From positions 186,001-250,000 of the forward strand of contig JAMXBD010001597.1 of NCBI GenBank assembly GCA_024138025.1: DNA of 64,000 bases, given 5' to 3'. The position numbers and the translations under genes are program-made. Source of the DNA: Combretum micranthum. Lineage: Eukaryota; Streptophyta; Magnoliopsida; Myrtales; Combretaceae. The notes under the pieces were generated by a model. The model made no database searches and had not been told where the DNA came from. It saw nothing but the letters and a program-made list of their open reading frames with translations. Positions 1 through 12,657 of the stretch are shown piece after piece; positions within the stretch are counted from its first letter, which is position 1, and every line of letters begins with the position of its first letter.

Positions 1-1125
1 ATTGGATCACTGGTCTCTTAGTAAAAGTAATCCGGTGGTAGGGAATCGTTAATTTCGGGGTCACCTAAAAAGGAAGAAATACCATAATAAGTATTTCATC
101 ACTTAACTAATCCAAACTATCTTATACAAACTATCAAATTCGTAATTCTCATCCTAAGCGGGAATTCCAACTTAAAATGGCCATAACTTGGTCGTTTTGA
201 CTAGGAATTTAACAATTATATGATTTCTATCTACTTCATATATATATATATAATTCTAATATTATTTTAAGTTTTGAAAACATTTGTGTCATGAAATCGA
301 AGGATCATATCTGATTAGTAACTATCCCCATTTTCAAAAAATAGTTTTGTAATTATTTGAAATGTTTCTATTTAATAATTCAAGTGTACATGAAATATGA
401 ATGATTTTCTAACATGGATGACATGTGATGTAAATCCCGAAATTTTCGACCCACAAATGAAGACCTAAACCCTAAACGGAAGTCAAACGGATCCTTAGGA
501 CAAACAAAACCCTAGTTTACCGTAACCGTTTAACTCCGGCAGTACCGTCTTCTCAAGTCATAGAAAACGAAGTTGGAAAAATTAGCTCGAATAGTTCGTA
601 ATAACCATAGGTTTTATAAAAGTTTCAGTTTCGCGAAATTCGGATGTCCGTTGAACCCGAACGGACACAGTTCTTGAAAAATGTGTCCGGAAGCCCGGAA
701 TAGGAAAAATATTCCGAATACACCGTTAGACTCGTAAAAATATAAGATTTCCAAAAATATCAATTTTGTAATTTTTCGATAACTAAAAATATCAGATATC
801 GCCTTTATACTCGTATTTTCTTACTACCGGTATTAAATTGTCATGTCTACTTCTACATTACACTATTTTCTACTATTCTATACTATTCATCTATCTCTAC
901 TTTTTCTTACAACCTATTCTTACAAACCTTACACCTATCTCTTACACTTTTTCATTTCCAATACAACTTCACATCTTTCATTTCTTACTTTTAATTAATC
1001 AAAAGACAAAAAAAATTATTTTCCTCTCTCCCATGCATCAAAATGGCGCCGGCCATCTCTCTCCCATGCCCAATTTGTTTTAATTTCCAATTATTTAATT
1101 AACACAAATAATCTCCACACTTTTC

Positions 1126-1133
1126 TATAAATA
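1126..1133 (+). promoter_or_regulatory. TATA box of LTR G
   Basis: TATAAATA lies 0.7 kb inside the LTR, just after a pyrimidine-rich stretch and before another CT-rich stretch typical of an LTR transcription start. The same motif stands at the matching place in the 5' LTR of element A (34586-34593, minus strand), which supports a conserved LTR promoter. Confidence 0.6.
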
Positions 1134-2988
1134 CCCCTTCATACCTTCACTTCTTTCACACCTCTTCTTCTCTAAAGTTATTATAGCAAAATCTCTCTCA
1201 AAATTCTCTCAAGAGTTCTTCAAAAAAGTCCTCTTAGTTTAGTTTCCTTTAGGTAAGAAATTCTCAAGAATTCTTCATGTTCATCTACTTAGTATGAGAC
1301 TTAGTGTATGTTTTCTAAAACCATGAAGGTTAAGAAAGCAACATTAGATTCATACTTTGTTTTTGTTCATAATATCAATTTCTTTATGTTTCTTTATGTT
1401 CTTTATATTCCCTTTATGCTCTTTATACTTCCTTTATGTCCTTTATATTTCCTTTATGTTCTTTACTATCTAATATATCCATATAACTATATATACTATT
1501 TAGAGCATATAAGCTCATAGCCTTGCAATCTATTTACCTTTCATGCAATTTATTTAAATTCAAGTTGATTTTAAGACTAGTCATTCTAGTCTTAGACTTG
1601 TCCTCATCAAGTCAAAACAATTTCTTATTCTTTTCTTTTCGGGACTAGTCTTTTCTTAGTCCTGGGGTACCTTGATAAAGCTAAGGTCCCAATACTTGAT
1701 TTATTATTTAAGCTTCCAAGTTATTATGTTCCTTTGTATTTCTATAGTTTTGATTCATATTCATGCATGAACATAATGTTTTTGTCTCAACAAAAACAAA
1801 TGAGAAAATGTTTTCTTGAATTAAAGATTCTTTCTAAAGAAATAAATATGGGAAACGGGTTTCTAAAAACTCATAGGAATGATTTTCTTACATAAACAAA
1901 AGGGTTTATGAAAACTTATCTCTTATCAAGAAGTAGAAATTCTTTGAAATATTACAAGAAATAAAAATATCATTTTGCTACTTTTGAAATTCAAGTTTAG
2001 AAAACAAAACCCCACTTTGAGAAATTAAAGTTATTACAAGAAGATTTCATTTAGAAATAAAAATCTTTATCTTAATGACCAAAAGATCTTTCAAAAGTAA
2101 AATGGAATCTCAAATTCAAAGACTTTTAAAACCTTACTTTTAAGTTGAGACAACTTCATTTACTTCATACATATGTTATGAGTCATTACAAATATATATA
2201 TACCTTTCAAAAGTTTACAAAATAATTGAAATGTTATCCTTTCAAAATGAGCTTTGTTTACAAAAAGGAAAACAAGTGTTTACAAATTCGTGGCAAATCT
2301 GGTCGCTATCTTTTCGGAACCAAAACGACTTAGTTTTATAAAAATAAGTTTAGAAATGCGTAGATCTTTTCGAGTAGGTAGAAAACGACATATTATACGC
2401 GAAATTCCGAGTTAAAACGAGCAAGTTATGGCCATTTTAAATTGGAATTTCCCCTTATACGATTTTCTACGATTTTAAGTAAAGTTTAGAATTTTCAAGA
2501 AGAGGAGATTCACGAAATACTCATTTCGGGTATTCTTCTTGATTAGATAATCCCGAGGAGGAGTGTTCGTATCCCGAGGATTACTACGATTAAGAGGAAT
2601 TTCCGAACGACCCATCCAAATCAAGAAAGGTGTCACCATGGCCGAGTGAGTTACTTCCCGTTGATTTTTCTCATACTCTTGCTTGTGCTTGTAAAATTAG
2701 TTGCACTAGAATCTATGCAAACTCAAAAAGAAGTGTATGATAACATGTTGAAGGAATGCTAAGAATATCGAAACTCAATTTGTTTGTAATAAAGTGGTAT
2801 GTACATTATTATCTTGAATTGTTTGAAATTGGTTGATCACTTGAAAGAAGTTAAAATTAACTACTAGACTTTAATTAAAGAAATTATTCATGCACTTCAT
2901 ATGTTGAGTCACATTGCATTCGCTACTATACAATTGGTGGGACAAGTGTATAGTAGTGTGGTAGACAGAACCGGTATATCATGTAAGT

Positions 2989-3130
2989 GGCGAGTAGGAG
3001 CCGGTAAGAACTACAAAAGTGATGGCTAGTAGGAGCCTGTAATAAACTACAAGTTTTTGATGGCTAGTAGGAGCCTGTAATAAACTACAAGTTTTTGATG
3101 GCATATAGGTGCCGGTAAGACCTATAAAAG
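2989..3130 (+). repeat. Minisatellite in LTR G, about 37-bp units
   Basis: Four units starting GGCxAGTAGGAGCC or a close variant follow one another. The two middle units are identical over about 38 bp; the outer two diverge and carry GCCGGTAAGA. A shorter relative is present in the 5' LTR of element A at about 32575-32650 (minus strand: repeats of AAGTAGGAGC). The array probably varies in copy number between LTRs of the family. Confidence 0.8.
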
Positions 3131-6100
3131 TGTTTTAAAAGTTGTGGCTGTAATTGGCCTGAATCCCCAACCCCGAATGAAGGGCGTAAATTCATTCAAC
3201 ATATGATTCCCGGAAAGTCATATGTCTTGTATGCTCACGTGATTGTTTCATTTCATATGATTGAATAATAAACTTGATTGTCAAATTTCATCGAGTATGA
3301 ATTTTTGGGATTTACTCACTAAGCTTATTAGCTTATACCCATAGATATCTGTATTCTCAGGAACACCTATTTTTGAGCTTGAGGCCATCCCGTATCCGAT
3401 TACGTTTTGATGTTAAAGCTTTTGGAGGAAATCTACTCGAAGACTTAGATTAGAATTCCTTTGAAATCTTTGATTTTGGTAGTTAGGAAGTTTATCCCGA
3501 TCCTTGGATTCAGCGGGGGAATGCCCCTAAGAAATTATGTATCAGATCTTTGGATATTTATGATATGATTTTATTCCTGAATTCTTGTATGTTTATCTTT
3601 ACTTGCTTAAACTATGCTTCCCAAAAGCGTCTCCTATTACCGTGTTAGACGCCTTACATGTAATACTAAGGCTTTCGCATGACTAAGGTAGCCATTCTTA
3701 AGCTTGATATTATATGTGGCGGACTGCCACATTTAGGGTACCCTTCGGGGCGTGACATGTGAGAGCCTAATGTATGCATGATCTTGATGATTTTTGCTAA
3801 AAGAAAATTTTATAACTTTTTATTTTGCAAGACCACAAAAAAAAAAAAACTAGTTTTCTAACTTTGACTACACAGTTGTGTTTTGGAATTCATGCTCAGG
3901 AATTTCTAGTTATCTTAGTTAAAATTGAGTCTTCATAACATACACTACCTAAGACCTTCATTTTTACATAAAAATTTGTATTTTACACTTTGCAAATATG
4001 TTTTCAAATAGGATTTACTCAAAAATCCGAATTTTTAGAAATCCACTTCTTGAATGATTCCTTTTGGGAAAAACTTGTTTAATGCATTAAAATCTAAGAT
4101 TTTATGATATCTATTACTTAAGGACTCCATTCATTACATATAATTTTTATTTTGAGTTTAGATAATAGGTGTTCTTATGGCTTTCATTCAAAATTACGAA
4201 TTTCACAAATTGACTACTAACTCAAAATTTTCCATCTTGATTCTATTTCTTGTTTTATACATTAATCTCATCAAAACTCATTTCAACTTATAAAAATCAC
4301 TACTTAATGATATCTATGACCTAAACTCTTCATTTTTCATATAAAACACAAGTTTTGAAGTTGATAAATGGCTTTTTAAGGTATGGTTTTGGAACCATCC
4401 GAATTTACAAATTTTGGATAAAACTCAAATTTCATATTTTGTAATCTCTTCCTATTTTTGAGAATCTCTACTAGTAGATCTACCATTTACTTATCAAAAA
4501 CATCTCCTATTGATACCTATTCCATAAGCCTTCCATTTTCTAAACAAAACTTTCATTTTGGTGTTGAAAAATGGGTTTTCAAAATTGGTCTTGGTTAAGA
4601 TCCGAATTTACCAAATATATTTTTGGACATATCTTTTGATAAAATCCATCTAAGCTTAGGAAAAATCATCCTTTACATATCCTATCTTAAGAGCCTTCCA
4701 TTTCTTAAATAAAAACTTTATTTTTGAGTTGGAAAACATGTTTTCAAACTTTGCCTTGGCCTAAATCCGAAAATGAAGATTTTTATTTTGAAAATCACCT
4801 TTGATTCTTGTAAAAAGAAGTCTTGATGATATACATCCACTAAACCTTCATTTTCTCAACTAAAACTTCCATTTTGAGACTTAGAAAGTGGTTTTTAAAT
4901 ATAGGTTTTGTCAAGATACGAATTTTACTATTTTTATTCAAGTTCAAATCTAAGATCTACACATAATATGAACATGAATATAAAAGAAATACATGTTATT
5001 AAGCTCTAAACCTATAGATCTAAACATAAATATAATCAAGGCTACATAGAAAGCTAGATCTATAAAATATAACTACTTCTAGCAAGAAAATAATAATAAT
5101 ACAAGAGAATAATCATGGAAAAGAGGAGTGTTTCATTTTGGCATCATCATCCTTAGCTTTTAAGCTTATGAAAGGTCATTTGATGCATGAAACTCTCACT
5201 ATACTTTACCTGTATCGTCTATGGAAGCTTTGGACAAGAGCTTTATTTAAGAATCTTGAAGAAATATGTGTGGGAGCTCAAAGAAGGAATGGAGACGGCA
5301 AGGTTTTCTTGTGAGAACAAGAGAAAATGAAGGAAGAAAGAGAGGAAAAAGAGAGAAAAAGTGTAAAGAATGACAAAGGGTTAAAGGTACAAATGAAAGA
5401 GAGAGATTAAATGAGTTAAAGACTCATTAAATGAAGTGAAAAAAAAAAAGAAATGGGCGACCAAAAATCCTCTATAGCTAGCGTGAATATAGAGTGGAGA
5501 GAGAGAGATAATTTAGTTAGCTTTTGACTTAAAAATGTAATGTAATTAATGTGTAAGTGTAACTTCTTGAAGAAGATTTAAAATAGGTTTATTTAATCAA
5601 ATTGGGGGCATTTCAAGGGACAAAAGGTAGCAAAAAGAAGTCAAAATCTGCCATGAAGTGATATAATAAAGTGTAGAAAGATTGAAGTGAAAAAAAAGTG
5701 ATGTGTGAAAGGTGTACTTAAAGGTATGGGTTTGTAAGAGTACTTTCTTAATAAATAAAATAAAAATAAGAAAAATATATAGAAAATGTATTCCAAATAT
5801 TTGTAATAGATTTGTCATAATAAAAATAACATAATTAATTAATTTATTTTAGTGAATTATCAAATAAGTTACCGGTATGATCAAAATACGCGAATATGAG
5901 CTATAAATGATATTTTTATAATCCAAAAAATTATAAAAAATTATTTTATGAAAATAAAAATATTTTCAAATTATTAAATTATTTATTTTATTTTTAGTAT
6001 TGAGTCTTAAACAGAAACTTATCCCGTAAAAACTCAAAACGAACTAAATTTTGGAAAAACAGAATTTTTCATAATATATAAAATATTTATCTAAAAATAT

Positions 6101-6939
6101 AAGGGTTTGTAAGAATAATAAAATTATATAATAAATAGTAGTGAATAGTTTCAAAGGACTAGTTAATTATCGGTAGTAATGAAATACGAATATAATTGCA
6201 AAATCAAATATTTCTAGTTATCGAAAATTATAAAACTGATATTTCAGAAATCCTTATGAAAATACAAGTCTAACGGTATTAATGGTATATTTTTTATATC
6301 TCGAGCCTCGAGACATGCTTTTCAAAGTCTGTATCCGAATGGGTTCGAATTAGATAAAAAATTTACCGATCTGATATTTTTAAGCGATCTTATATTACTA
6401 CGAGCTATTCAACACACTTAAACTACATCTCGGCCTCTAGGGTTAAGGGCGCAAGATTGCCGGACTTAAACTACTATATTCCACTTAGGGTTTTCGGGTG
6501 ATTTTCCAGTATAAATCTTTGCCAATTTGGAAACTGACGTTTTATGTTTATATCACATATTTAGTTTGAGATAATCATTTTAAATTTCATTTTTGTAAGT
6601 ATTTAAAATCTCTTAACGTTTTCGAAATTCTTGAATTGAGTTTTATTTCCAAAAGTTTATCGTTCTTTACTTTTCAATAATTTGTTTTTGGATTCTATAT
6701 TACCCGATTTTACAATTCAAAGTTAAGTATAGAATTTATCGTACGTATGGTTTTGAATTTGAAGACTGTTGAGTTCTTATTTTATTTTTAAGGAATCTCG
6801 TTTTCTCAAGATTATGAAATTTCTAGATTCGTTCGTGATTTAGGACTAGTTGAAGTTCGGTTTTAATTTTGAGTCATTTTTAGGGTTTATTTTCGAAGTT
6901 CATTTTGGAATTATTTACTAAAATTTTTCGAGGCTTATA

Positions 6940-7221
6940 GGAATATTTTTACTATTCGAGCCTCAGGACATGCTTTTCGAAAACTGTATCCGACCAGGTT
7001 CAAAACAAATCGTGGTTTAACTAATTGATATTTTTAAGCTTTTTCATGTTATTACAAACTATTCTACACACTAATCTCTCACTACTTACTTAGGGTTACC
7101 AACACGGGATTGCCAGACTTGAACGGTTACGTTTGACTAGGGTTTTGTTGACTTTAGGATTTTCGGTTGACCTTCTAATTAGGTTTAAGCTTAATTAATC
7201 ACAAAAGTTTGGAGGTTTACA
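6940..7221 (-). repeat. 3' LTR of element A, surviving piece
   Basis: This stretch matches the last 280 bases of A's 5' LTR (about 35002-35287), including the closing GTTTACA. The rest of the LTR was pushed left of the window by insertion of H at 6939/6940. Confidence 0.85.
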
Positions 7222-7242
7222 ACCTACCCCCCTTAAAGAAAG
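7222..7242 (-). promoter_or_regulatory. Polypurine tract of element A
   Basis: On the minus strand a purine run with six G (plus strand ACCTACCCCCCTTAAAG) lies directly before the LTR start TGTAAACC. It is the usual plus-strand priming site, preceded by a GAGGACAAAACTT sequence typical of chromovirus 3' ends. Confidence 0.85.
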
Positions 7243-7264
7243 TTTTGTCCTCAAAACTTAATGT

Positions 7265-7490
7265 TCATACCTGATTCTTTGAACAAACTTAGATACTTCT
7301 GGCGTATATCGCATTTGGCATCCTAGGTTGCCTCTTTGTGTGAGTGATTTCTCTACAGAACTTTCACATACTTTATCTCCTTATTTCAAAGCTTTTGCAC
7401 CTTATGATCTAGGATCTGAATCAGGTGTTCTTCGTAGGTGAGGTTTTCTTTTAACCAAACTACTGGTTCCAACTCTGTGATTTTGCTAGA
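7265..7490 (-). pseudogene. Degenerate chromodomain at the end of A integrase
   Basis: Downstream of the integrase GPY/F-like region, in a shifted frame, the minus strand still reads as a chromodomain tail: ENLTYEE, then QILDHKVQKL, KVL, and a decayed EATW-like block. Several stops interrupt it. Chromodomains of this type steer integration toward heterochromatin by binding modified histone H3. This copy cannot give a folded domain as it stands. The matching region of element E (62683-62860 and 50300-50399) supports the reading. Confidence 0.75.
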
Positions 7491-8802
7491 TCTGGCACGT
7501 GCTTCCGTAAAACCGATACGTGAAACACATTATGGATCCCAGATAGGTTAGGAGGTAGGGCCAGATGATAAGCAAGATCTCCTACTCTTTTAAGCACTTT
7601 AAAAGGTGCAATATATCGTGAGCTCAACTTTCCTTGTACCCGGACTTTGTGAATACTCTTGATGGGGTTTACCTTCAAATACACATGGTATCCAACCTCA
7701 AACTCAAGTATACGTCGTTTCATATGTGCCCAGCTTTTCTTTCGATCTTATGCTTGCTTCATCTTATGTTGAATGATTTGCACCTTGTCAGTCGCGTCTT
7801 GTATCAAGTCAGGTCCAATGCTCAACTTCTCCATATCATCCCAGAACAATGGCGACCTACATCGCCTTCCATACAGTACTTCGTAAGGTAGCATTTGAAT
7901 TATGGAGTGGTAGCTGTTGTTGTAGGCAAATTCCACTAATGGTAGGTGTGTGTCCTAACTACCCTTGAATTCTATTACACAAGCACGTAACATATCCTCC
8001 AAAGTTTGTATTGTTCTTTCCGATTGACCATCTGTTTGAGGGTGATATGCAGAAATAAAGTGTAGCTTCGTTCCCAAACATCTTTGTAAGCTTGTCCAAA
8101 ATTTAGACACGAACCTTGGATCTCGGTCAGAGACTATTCTAGTGGGTACTCCATGCAAGCATACTATCTCTCTCATGTATATTCTTGCCAAATTATCGAT
8201 GGAATACATTATGTTGATTGGAAGGAAATGAGTTGTCTTTGTCAATCGGTCGACTACAACCCAAATGGCATCATATCCTGCAGATGTTCTTGGTAGTCCA
8301 CACACAAAATCCATTGTAATTTGATCCCATTTCTATTCAGGTATCGATAGAGGTTTCAAGAGTGCCTCCGGTCTTTGGTGTTCCACTTTCACTTGTTGGC
8401 ATGTAGGACATTTCATCACGAAATCAGCTTCATCTCTTTTCATACCGTTCCACCTGTAGTGGCTTTTCAGATCCTGATACATCTTAGTTCCTCTGGGTGC
8501 ATTGTATATCCTGAATGGTGTGCTTCATTCATGATTTCCTTCCTTATTTCATCATCATCTGGGACACACAATCTCCCTTTCATTCTTACAACCTCATCTT
8601 CATCTATTGTTAAATTCGTGTACTTTCCTTCTTGTACCTCTACTTTAATCTTTTGAATTGCCATATCATACCGTTGGGATTCCTTGATCCTTTCTACTAA
8701 GGTGGGTTCCATAACTAGGCTGGCGATTTCCACATTTTGCCCTATGAATTCGATACTCATCTTTTGAAATTCCCTTATTAGCTCCTTCTTATTAGTGAGC
8801 AA
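7460..8802 (-). pseudogene. Element A integrase
   Basis: Integrase of a Ty3/gypsy element, in pieces. From 8802: an RNase H-integrase linker, then the N-terminal zinc-binding region near 8460-8560 (HHSGYTMHP) broken by stops. The catalytic core is open at 7955-8314: MDFVCGLP holds the first Asp, VSDRDPRF the second, and DGQSERT the Glu, so the D,D-35-E triad is present. The next open piece, 7748-7936, has EFAYNNSYHS and YGRRCRSP. The last, 7460-7723, carries the GPY/F-like module (SRYIAPFKVLKRVG) and HNVFHVSVLRK. It would insert element cDNA into chromatin. At least four stops or frame breaks make it non-functional. Confidence 0.9.
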
Positions 8803-8807
8803 GGTAG

Positions 8808-9326
8808 CTACTTCTCTTGATTCTTCCTATTTAGGGCATTTGTGACAGCGTTTACTCTTCCTGGGCAATAGTTTATTCCAAGGTCATAATCCTTGATGAG
8901 TTCCAACCATCTCCGTTGCCGTAGATTCAACTCCTTTTGCGTGAATAGATACTTGAGACTCTTATGATCAGTGTAGATCTCGCACCTTTGCCCATATAGG
9001 TAATGTCTCCACAACTTAAGTGCAAACACAACGGCGGCTAGCTCCAAATCATGGGTGGGGTAATTTTGCTCATGAAGCCTAAGTTGTCGCGAGGCATAAG
9101 CAATTACCTTTCCATCATCCATCAACATACACTCGAGGCCATTTCTAGAGGCATCGCTATGCACCGTATAAGGTTTCTCGAGGTCTGGTAAAACTAAAAT
9201 TGGCACGGAGACAAGTCGTTTCTTGAGTTCTTGAAAACCTTTTTTACTCTTATCAGTCCAAATGAACTTTTCATCCTTCTGAGCCAACTGTGTTAGGGGT
9301 TTGGCTATGGTAGAAAAGTTCTTCAC
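8808..9326 (-). pseudogene. Element A reverse transcriptase C-terminus and RNase H
   Basis: An open stretch of 172 codons. It begins with the RT thumb/connection ([20 protein letters not shown]) and continues into RNase [35 protein letters not shown] and [13 protein letters not shown]. These give the Asp, Glu and second Asp of the RNase H active site. The usual final DALSRK block reads TNALNRK, so the last Asp appears to be Asn, another likely inactivating change. The domain degrades the RNA strand of RNA:DNA hybrids. It is separated from the RT core by stops at 9340-9480. Confidence 0.9.
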
Positions 9327-10164
9327 AAACTTCCTATAATATCAAGCCAATTCGAGGAAACTTCTCACTTCAGTAATAGTCTTAGGTTGTCTCTAATCCA
9401 TTACTGCCTTGATTTTCTCGGGGTCTACCGATATACCTTCTCCATATATGATATGTCGTAGGAAAGATATCCTATCCAATCAGAAATCACACTTAGACAG
9501 CTTGGCGTACAACTTATGCTTACGCAAGGTCTGTAATGCCATTCTCAAGTGTCCTTCATGTTGTTCCCATGTCTTGGAGTAGATCAGAATATTGTCTATA
9601 AAGACTATCACACACTTATCCAACAAAGGTTTGTACACTCGGTTCATGAGATCCATAAAAGCCGCTGGTGCATTGGTTAAACCGAAAGGCATTACTAGAA
9701 ACTTGTAATGTCTGTAGCGGGTTCGAAAAGCCATCTTAGGTACATCCTCTGGCTTGATCCTTAACTGATGATATCCTGACTGTAGATCAATTCTTGAGAA
9801 GACACTAGCTCATTGAAGTTAGTCAAAAAGATCATCTATCCTTGGGAGTGGATACTTATTCTTGATAGTTGAGCTCCCGATAATCGATGCACAAGCACAT
9901 AGAGCCATCCTTCTTTTTCACGAACAAAATTGGTGCTTCCTAGGGTGATACACTTGGTCGAATGAAACCTTGGTCTAGCAAGTCTTGCAACTGAGTTTTT
10001 AGCTCTTTTAGCTCGACTGGTGCTATCTGGTAGGGTGCCTTTGATATCGGCTCCATGTTCACCATCAGGTCAATTTCAAAATCAATTTCCCTCTTAGGAG
10101 GTAATCTAGGTAATCCATCAGGAAATACATTCGGAAATTCCTTAATCATGGGTATAGTTTCCAA
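9327..10164 (-). pseudogene. Element A reverse transcriptase core
   Basis: The RT begins near 10164 (FPNVFPDGLPRLPP, the usual start of gypsy RT). It continues through FVKKKDGS and CIDYREL, then [21 protein letters not shown] at 9660-9734. The catalytic YxDD/FxDD box at about 9595-9615 reads FIDN, so the second Asp is Asn, consistent with a G-to-A change. Stops interrupt it near 9940, 9800 and 9480. The protein would copy element RNA into DNA in the cytoplasmic particle; this copy is dead. Confidence 0.9.
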
Positions 10165-10630
10165 CTCAGGTTTCTCTTCTTCTTCTCTTCTATTTCCATG
10201 TTACTCAAGTTGATACCTTCATCATCCATTAATAGCTCGAATGAGTTCAACCTCACCGTGGATTCTCCCTTGAATACAATCTCACTTCCATCTTGATTCT
10301 TAAACTTCACTTCTTTGTATCTACAATCTACTAAAGCTTTAACGGATGTCAACCAACTCATTCCTAAGATCAACTCATATTTGCTCATTTCTAATATTAT
10401 CAGGTCACACTTAGTGTAGCATCCTTGTATCTCCATGGGACAATCTTTAAGCATTTCTTAGTTGACACAACGCTTCCAGTGGGTGTCTTAACTCGAAAAC
10501 TGGTAGCGATGGTGTCTATGGGTAAGCCAATTCGTTTAGCCAGGCTAGCGGTGATAAAGGAATGCGTAGCTCTGGTGTCGAACAAAGCATAGGCGGTTTG
10601 ACTAGCTACACGTATGTAACATGCACTCGA
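10146..10630 (-). pseudogene. Element A aspartic protease
   Basis: Retropepsin region. At 10400-10585 the active-site block reads FDTRATHSFI: the Gly of the usual D-T-G triad is Arg (codon AGA), which should abolish activity. The second conserved block, ELILGMSWL, follows at about 10350-10390 in a shifted frame (10146-10454). A frame break lies between the two. The protease would cut the Gag-Pol precursor. Confidence 0.85.
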
Positions 10631-10849
10631 ATTTTATACTAATCACAAAACTTGTATACTTAAACTATCTGCTGGTATAGAACCTTATACTTTCTAGGTT
10701 AAGAATTGAATGCATGATACTTAAGAACTTGCATCATAAAGGTAAAGGAGTTTCTGATTCTAACCTATCATCAGACCAAAGTCGGGGTCACAATCTCCAT
10801 CCAAGGCCGCTATCTCAGCTCCTTCCTCGTCTGATTCTTTACACACCCA

Positions 10850-12076
10850 CTACCCTTCCAAATTGCAAATCCTTATTCCATGGATAGCTGCTCCAAAACG
10901 GCTTGGGTTGTTTCCTCTACTTCTACTCTTTGTCGATGCAACTCCTCCAATTGTACCAAGCGGTCTAGCTGGGCTATTCTTCCTCAGCGAGCATTCATTG
11001 GTAAAGTGCCTAGTTTGCTTGCATACAAAGCAAATGGTAGAAGCCTTCTTCGGACAATCATTAATCTTGTGGCTAGGGTCTCCACAGAAATAACATTTGT
11101 GTTGGAGCAACGGACATCTCTTTGGGTAATGCTCTTCTTTACACTTCCAGCATGATACCTTGACCTTCGATGCTTCCCTATTGCCACTAGCACTTCCTTT
11201 ATAGCTATTGAAGGACTTAAACTTCATGTTTTCGAAGCTAGGACCATAACTGTCCTGAGTCCTCTTCTCGAATACAAAGGTTCTCTTATCTGACACTTTA
11301 CTCTTTCTCTTCTTAGCTCCTTCTATAATGCGAGCTCTTTCAACCAGTCCACAGAGGGTCCTTAAATCCAATTCTTCTAATTGCATCCTCAAGTCCTCAT
11401 CCAGGCCACTTAGAAAGACTTGTCTTTTTAACTCTTCACTCTGTTTAAAAGATTCTGGTGTGTACTGGAGTGAACGACTGAACTCAGTCTCATATTGTTC
11501 GATCGTTCTTCCTTTTTAGGATATATGAAGGAAGTCTCCATTGTACTGCACTCTCAAACTTCAAGGAAAATAATTCTCTAAGAATTCTCTTATGAAGGTT
11601 GCCCAGGTCACAGGTGGTAGCGACTCTCTACTTTTTGATTCTCACCACATTCTTGCGTTGAATCTTAGCATATAAGTGCCATAGTACAGGCGAAGGTGAT
11701 GAGGCACTTCGTAAGCAGCAAATGATCTTTCTATTTACGCTAACTAGTCTTCTGCTTCATCAGGTTTTCCAAAGCTCCCATCAAAGTATCGATTACTTTT
11801 GATGAAGTTTGGTAAAGAACTTCGATAAGGTCGCGCTGGTGGTGGTGCCGGCAAAGGGGCAGTTTGGGATTCAACTTCCGGTGGTGCTGGTGCTTCTATT
11901 GTTGCTTCAGGTGTATTAGCAGCTGGGGGCAGCACATTTTGCGCGTGGTGCATGAAGTTGTTGACCAATCTGGTTAATTGGTTAATAGCTGCCCAAACAT
12001 CACCTTGTTGATTTGATGGGGGATTAGCTTGTTGATTTGGTGGTGTCGCTGGTTGGCCTGCTTGTGGGTTTTCCAA
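10850..12076 (-). pseudogene. Element A gag with three zinc knuckles
   Basis: The start at 12076 (MENPQAGQPATPP) opens a Pro/Gln-rich head, followed by NQLTRLVNNFM and NRYFDGSFGKPDEAED near 11744, typical of Tekay gag before the capsid domain. The capsid region (11400-11740) is broken by frameshifts. From 11392 the frame reopens (LEELDLRTLCGLVERARIIE) and reaches three CCHC-type zinc knuckles at about 10960-11140: CWKCKEEHYPKRC, CYFCGDPSHKINDC and CFVCKQTRHFTNEC. The knuckles bind element RNA. The first has only three residues between Cys and His, so it may be defective. Confidence 0.88.
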
Positions 12077-12657
12077 CTCAGCTGCAATGTTGTTGGATGC
12101 ACGATGTTCTCGTCTCCTACCTCATCTATTAATTAATCTTAGTTTTAGACCTCTTAAATCGTTGCAAGGGGAAAAAGATCGAAAATACAAGAAATTTACA
12201 CAGGGAATATTTTCAAAGTAATTAAATAAAAAATCATTAAACCAAATATAAGAGACTTTTCATTACTTAAAATAAAAGAGGGTGATAACCCTTACATAAC
12301 TGAGAAGGTTAGAACCAATCTCAGCAAAGGAAAGTACATAAAAATAAGAAATAATTTAAAAACATATTCATTAAAAAAAACATCCACGCATCATACAAAG
12401 GATATGCCTATCCTAATCCTAGGAAAAAAGCTGTTAGACTCATCGGGAGGGAGTGCTTAGCTCCTTCTCTACTTCCTTCCTCAACCTTTCCTTCTTCATG
12501 GTGATGGTATAGGATTCATGCTTCGGCTAGTGGAACTCTTGTGCCTTTTGAAAAATTGTTGCAGGTATTGGCTTACTGTCATTCTCTTTCCTTTACACCT
12601 TGATGTGATTTCAGCCTAAGATGGCCATCCATCTTCTTGCGCATAAATCCTATTTCC
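12077..12657. other. Element A stretch between leader ORF and gag, non-coding
   Basis: About 580 bp, AT-rich, with stops in all minus frames. Nothing recognisable except a possible minus-strand splice acceptor (ACAACATTGCAG near 12085-12096) just before the gag start and a GTAAGGG donor-like sequence near 12290. These could let the leader ORF be spliced to gag; this is inference. Confidence 0.4.

Larger units (their letters stand above)
429..3757 (+). mobile_element. Solo LTR G of a Tekay-like retrotransposon (3.3 kb)
   Basis: The sequence starts TGTAAATCCCG and ends GGGGCGTGACA, the usual TG...CA LTR termini. It is flanked by a perfect 5-bp target duplication, TGTGA, at 424-428 and 3758-3762. 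There is no primer site, polypurine tract or coding region between the ends, so it is a solo LTR left by LTR-LTR recombination. It is the same family as the LTRs of element A, in opposite orientation: for example 840-920 matches the reverse complement of 34800-34880, and 1640-1660 matches the region near 34140. It interrupts LTR H. A TATA box and a minisatellite inside it are listed separately. The small reading frames at 838-1083 and 1308-1520 are low-complexity and not considered genes. Confidence 0.93.
1..6939 (-). mobile_element. LTR H, long Tekay-like LTR (left end outside window), interrupted by solo LTR G
   Basis: Positions 1-423 and 3763-6939 form one LTR-type sequence split by solo LTR G. 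It matches solo LTR D along its length: the opening bases match 51443 onward, 3763-5860 matches 51860-52946 plus 60590-61620, and 6430-6939 matches 62170-62682. Read on the minus strand it starts at 6939 with a decayed TG end (TATA on plus where D has TACA). By comparison with D, about 1 kb of it lies left of the window, giving a full length near 4.6 kb. It is inserted in the 3' LTR of element A; the likely right-hand target duplication is GGAAT at 6940-6944, but its partner is outside the window. No coding region was seen. Whether it is a solo LTR or the end of a whole element cannot be told here. Confidence 0.8.

Noticed and set aside
838..1520. Two short plus-strand reading frames rich in Phe, Tyr and Leu
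   Set aside because: Low-complexity T-rich LTR sequence inside solo LTR G; no family resemblance and not open in the matching LTR.
10863..11519. Several plus-strand frames opposite element A gag
   Set aside because: They are antisense of the gag zinc-knuckle region, which is clearly coding on the minus strand.
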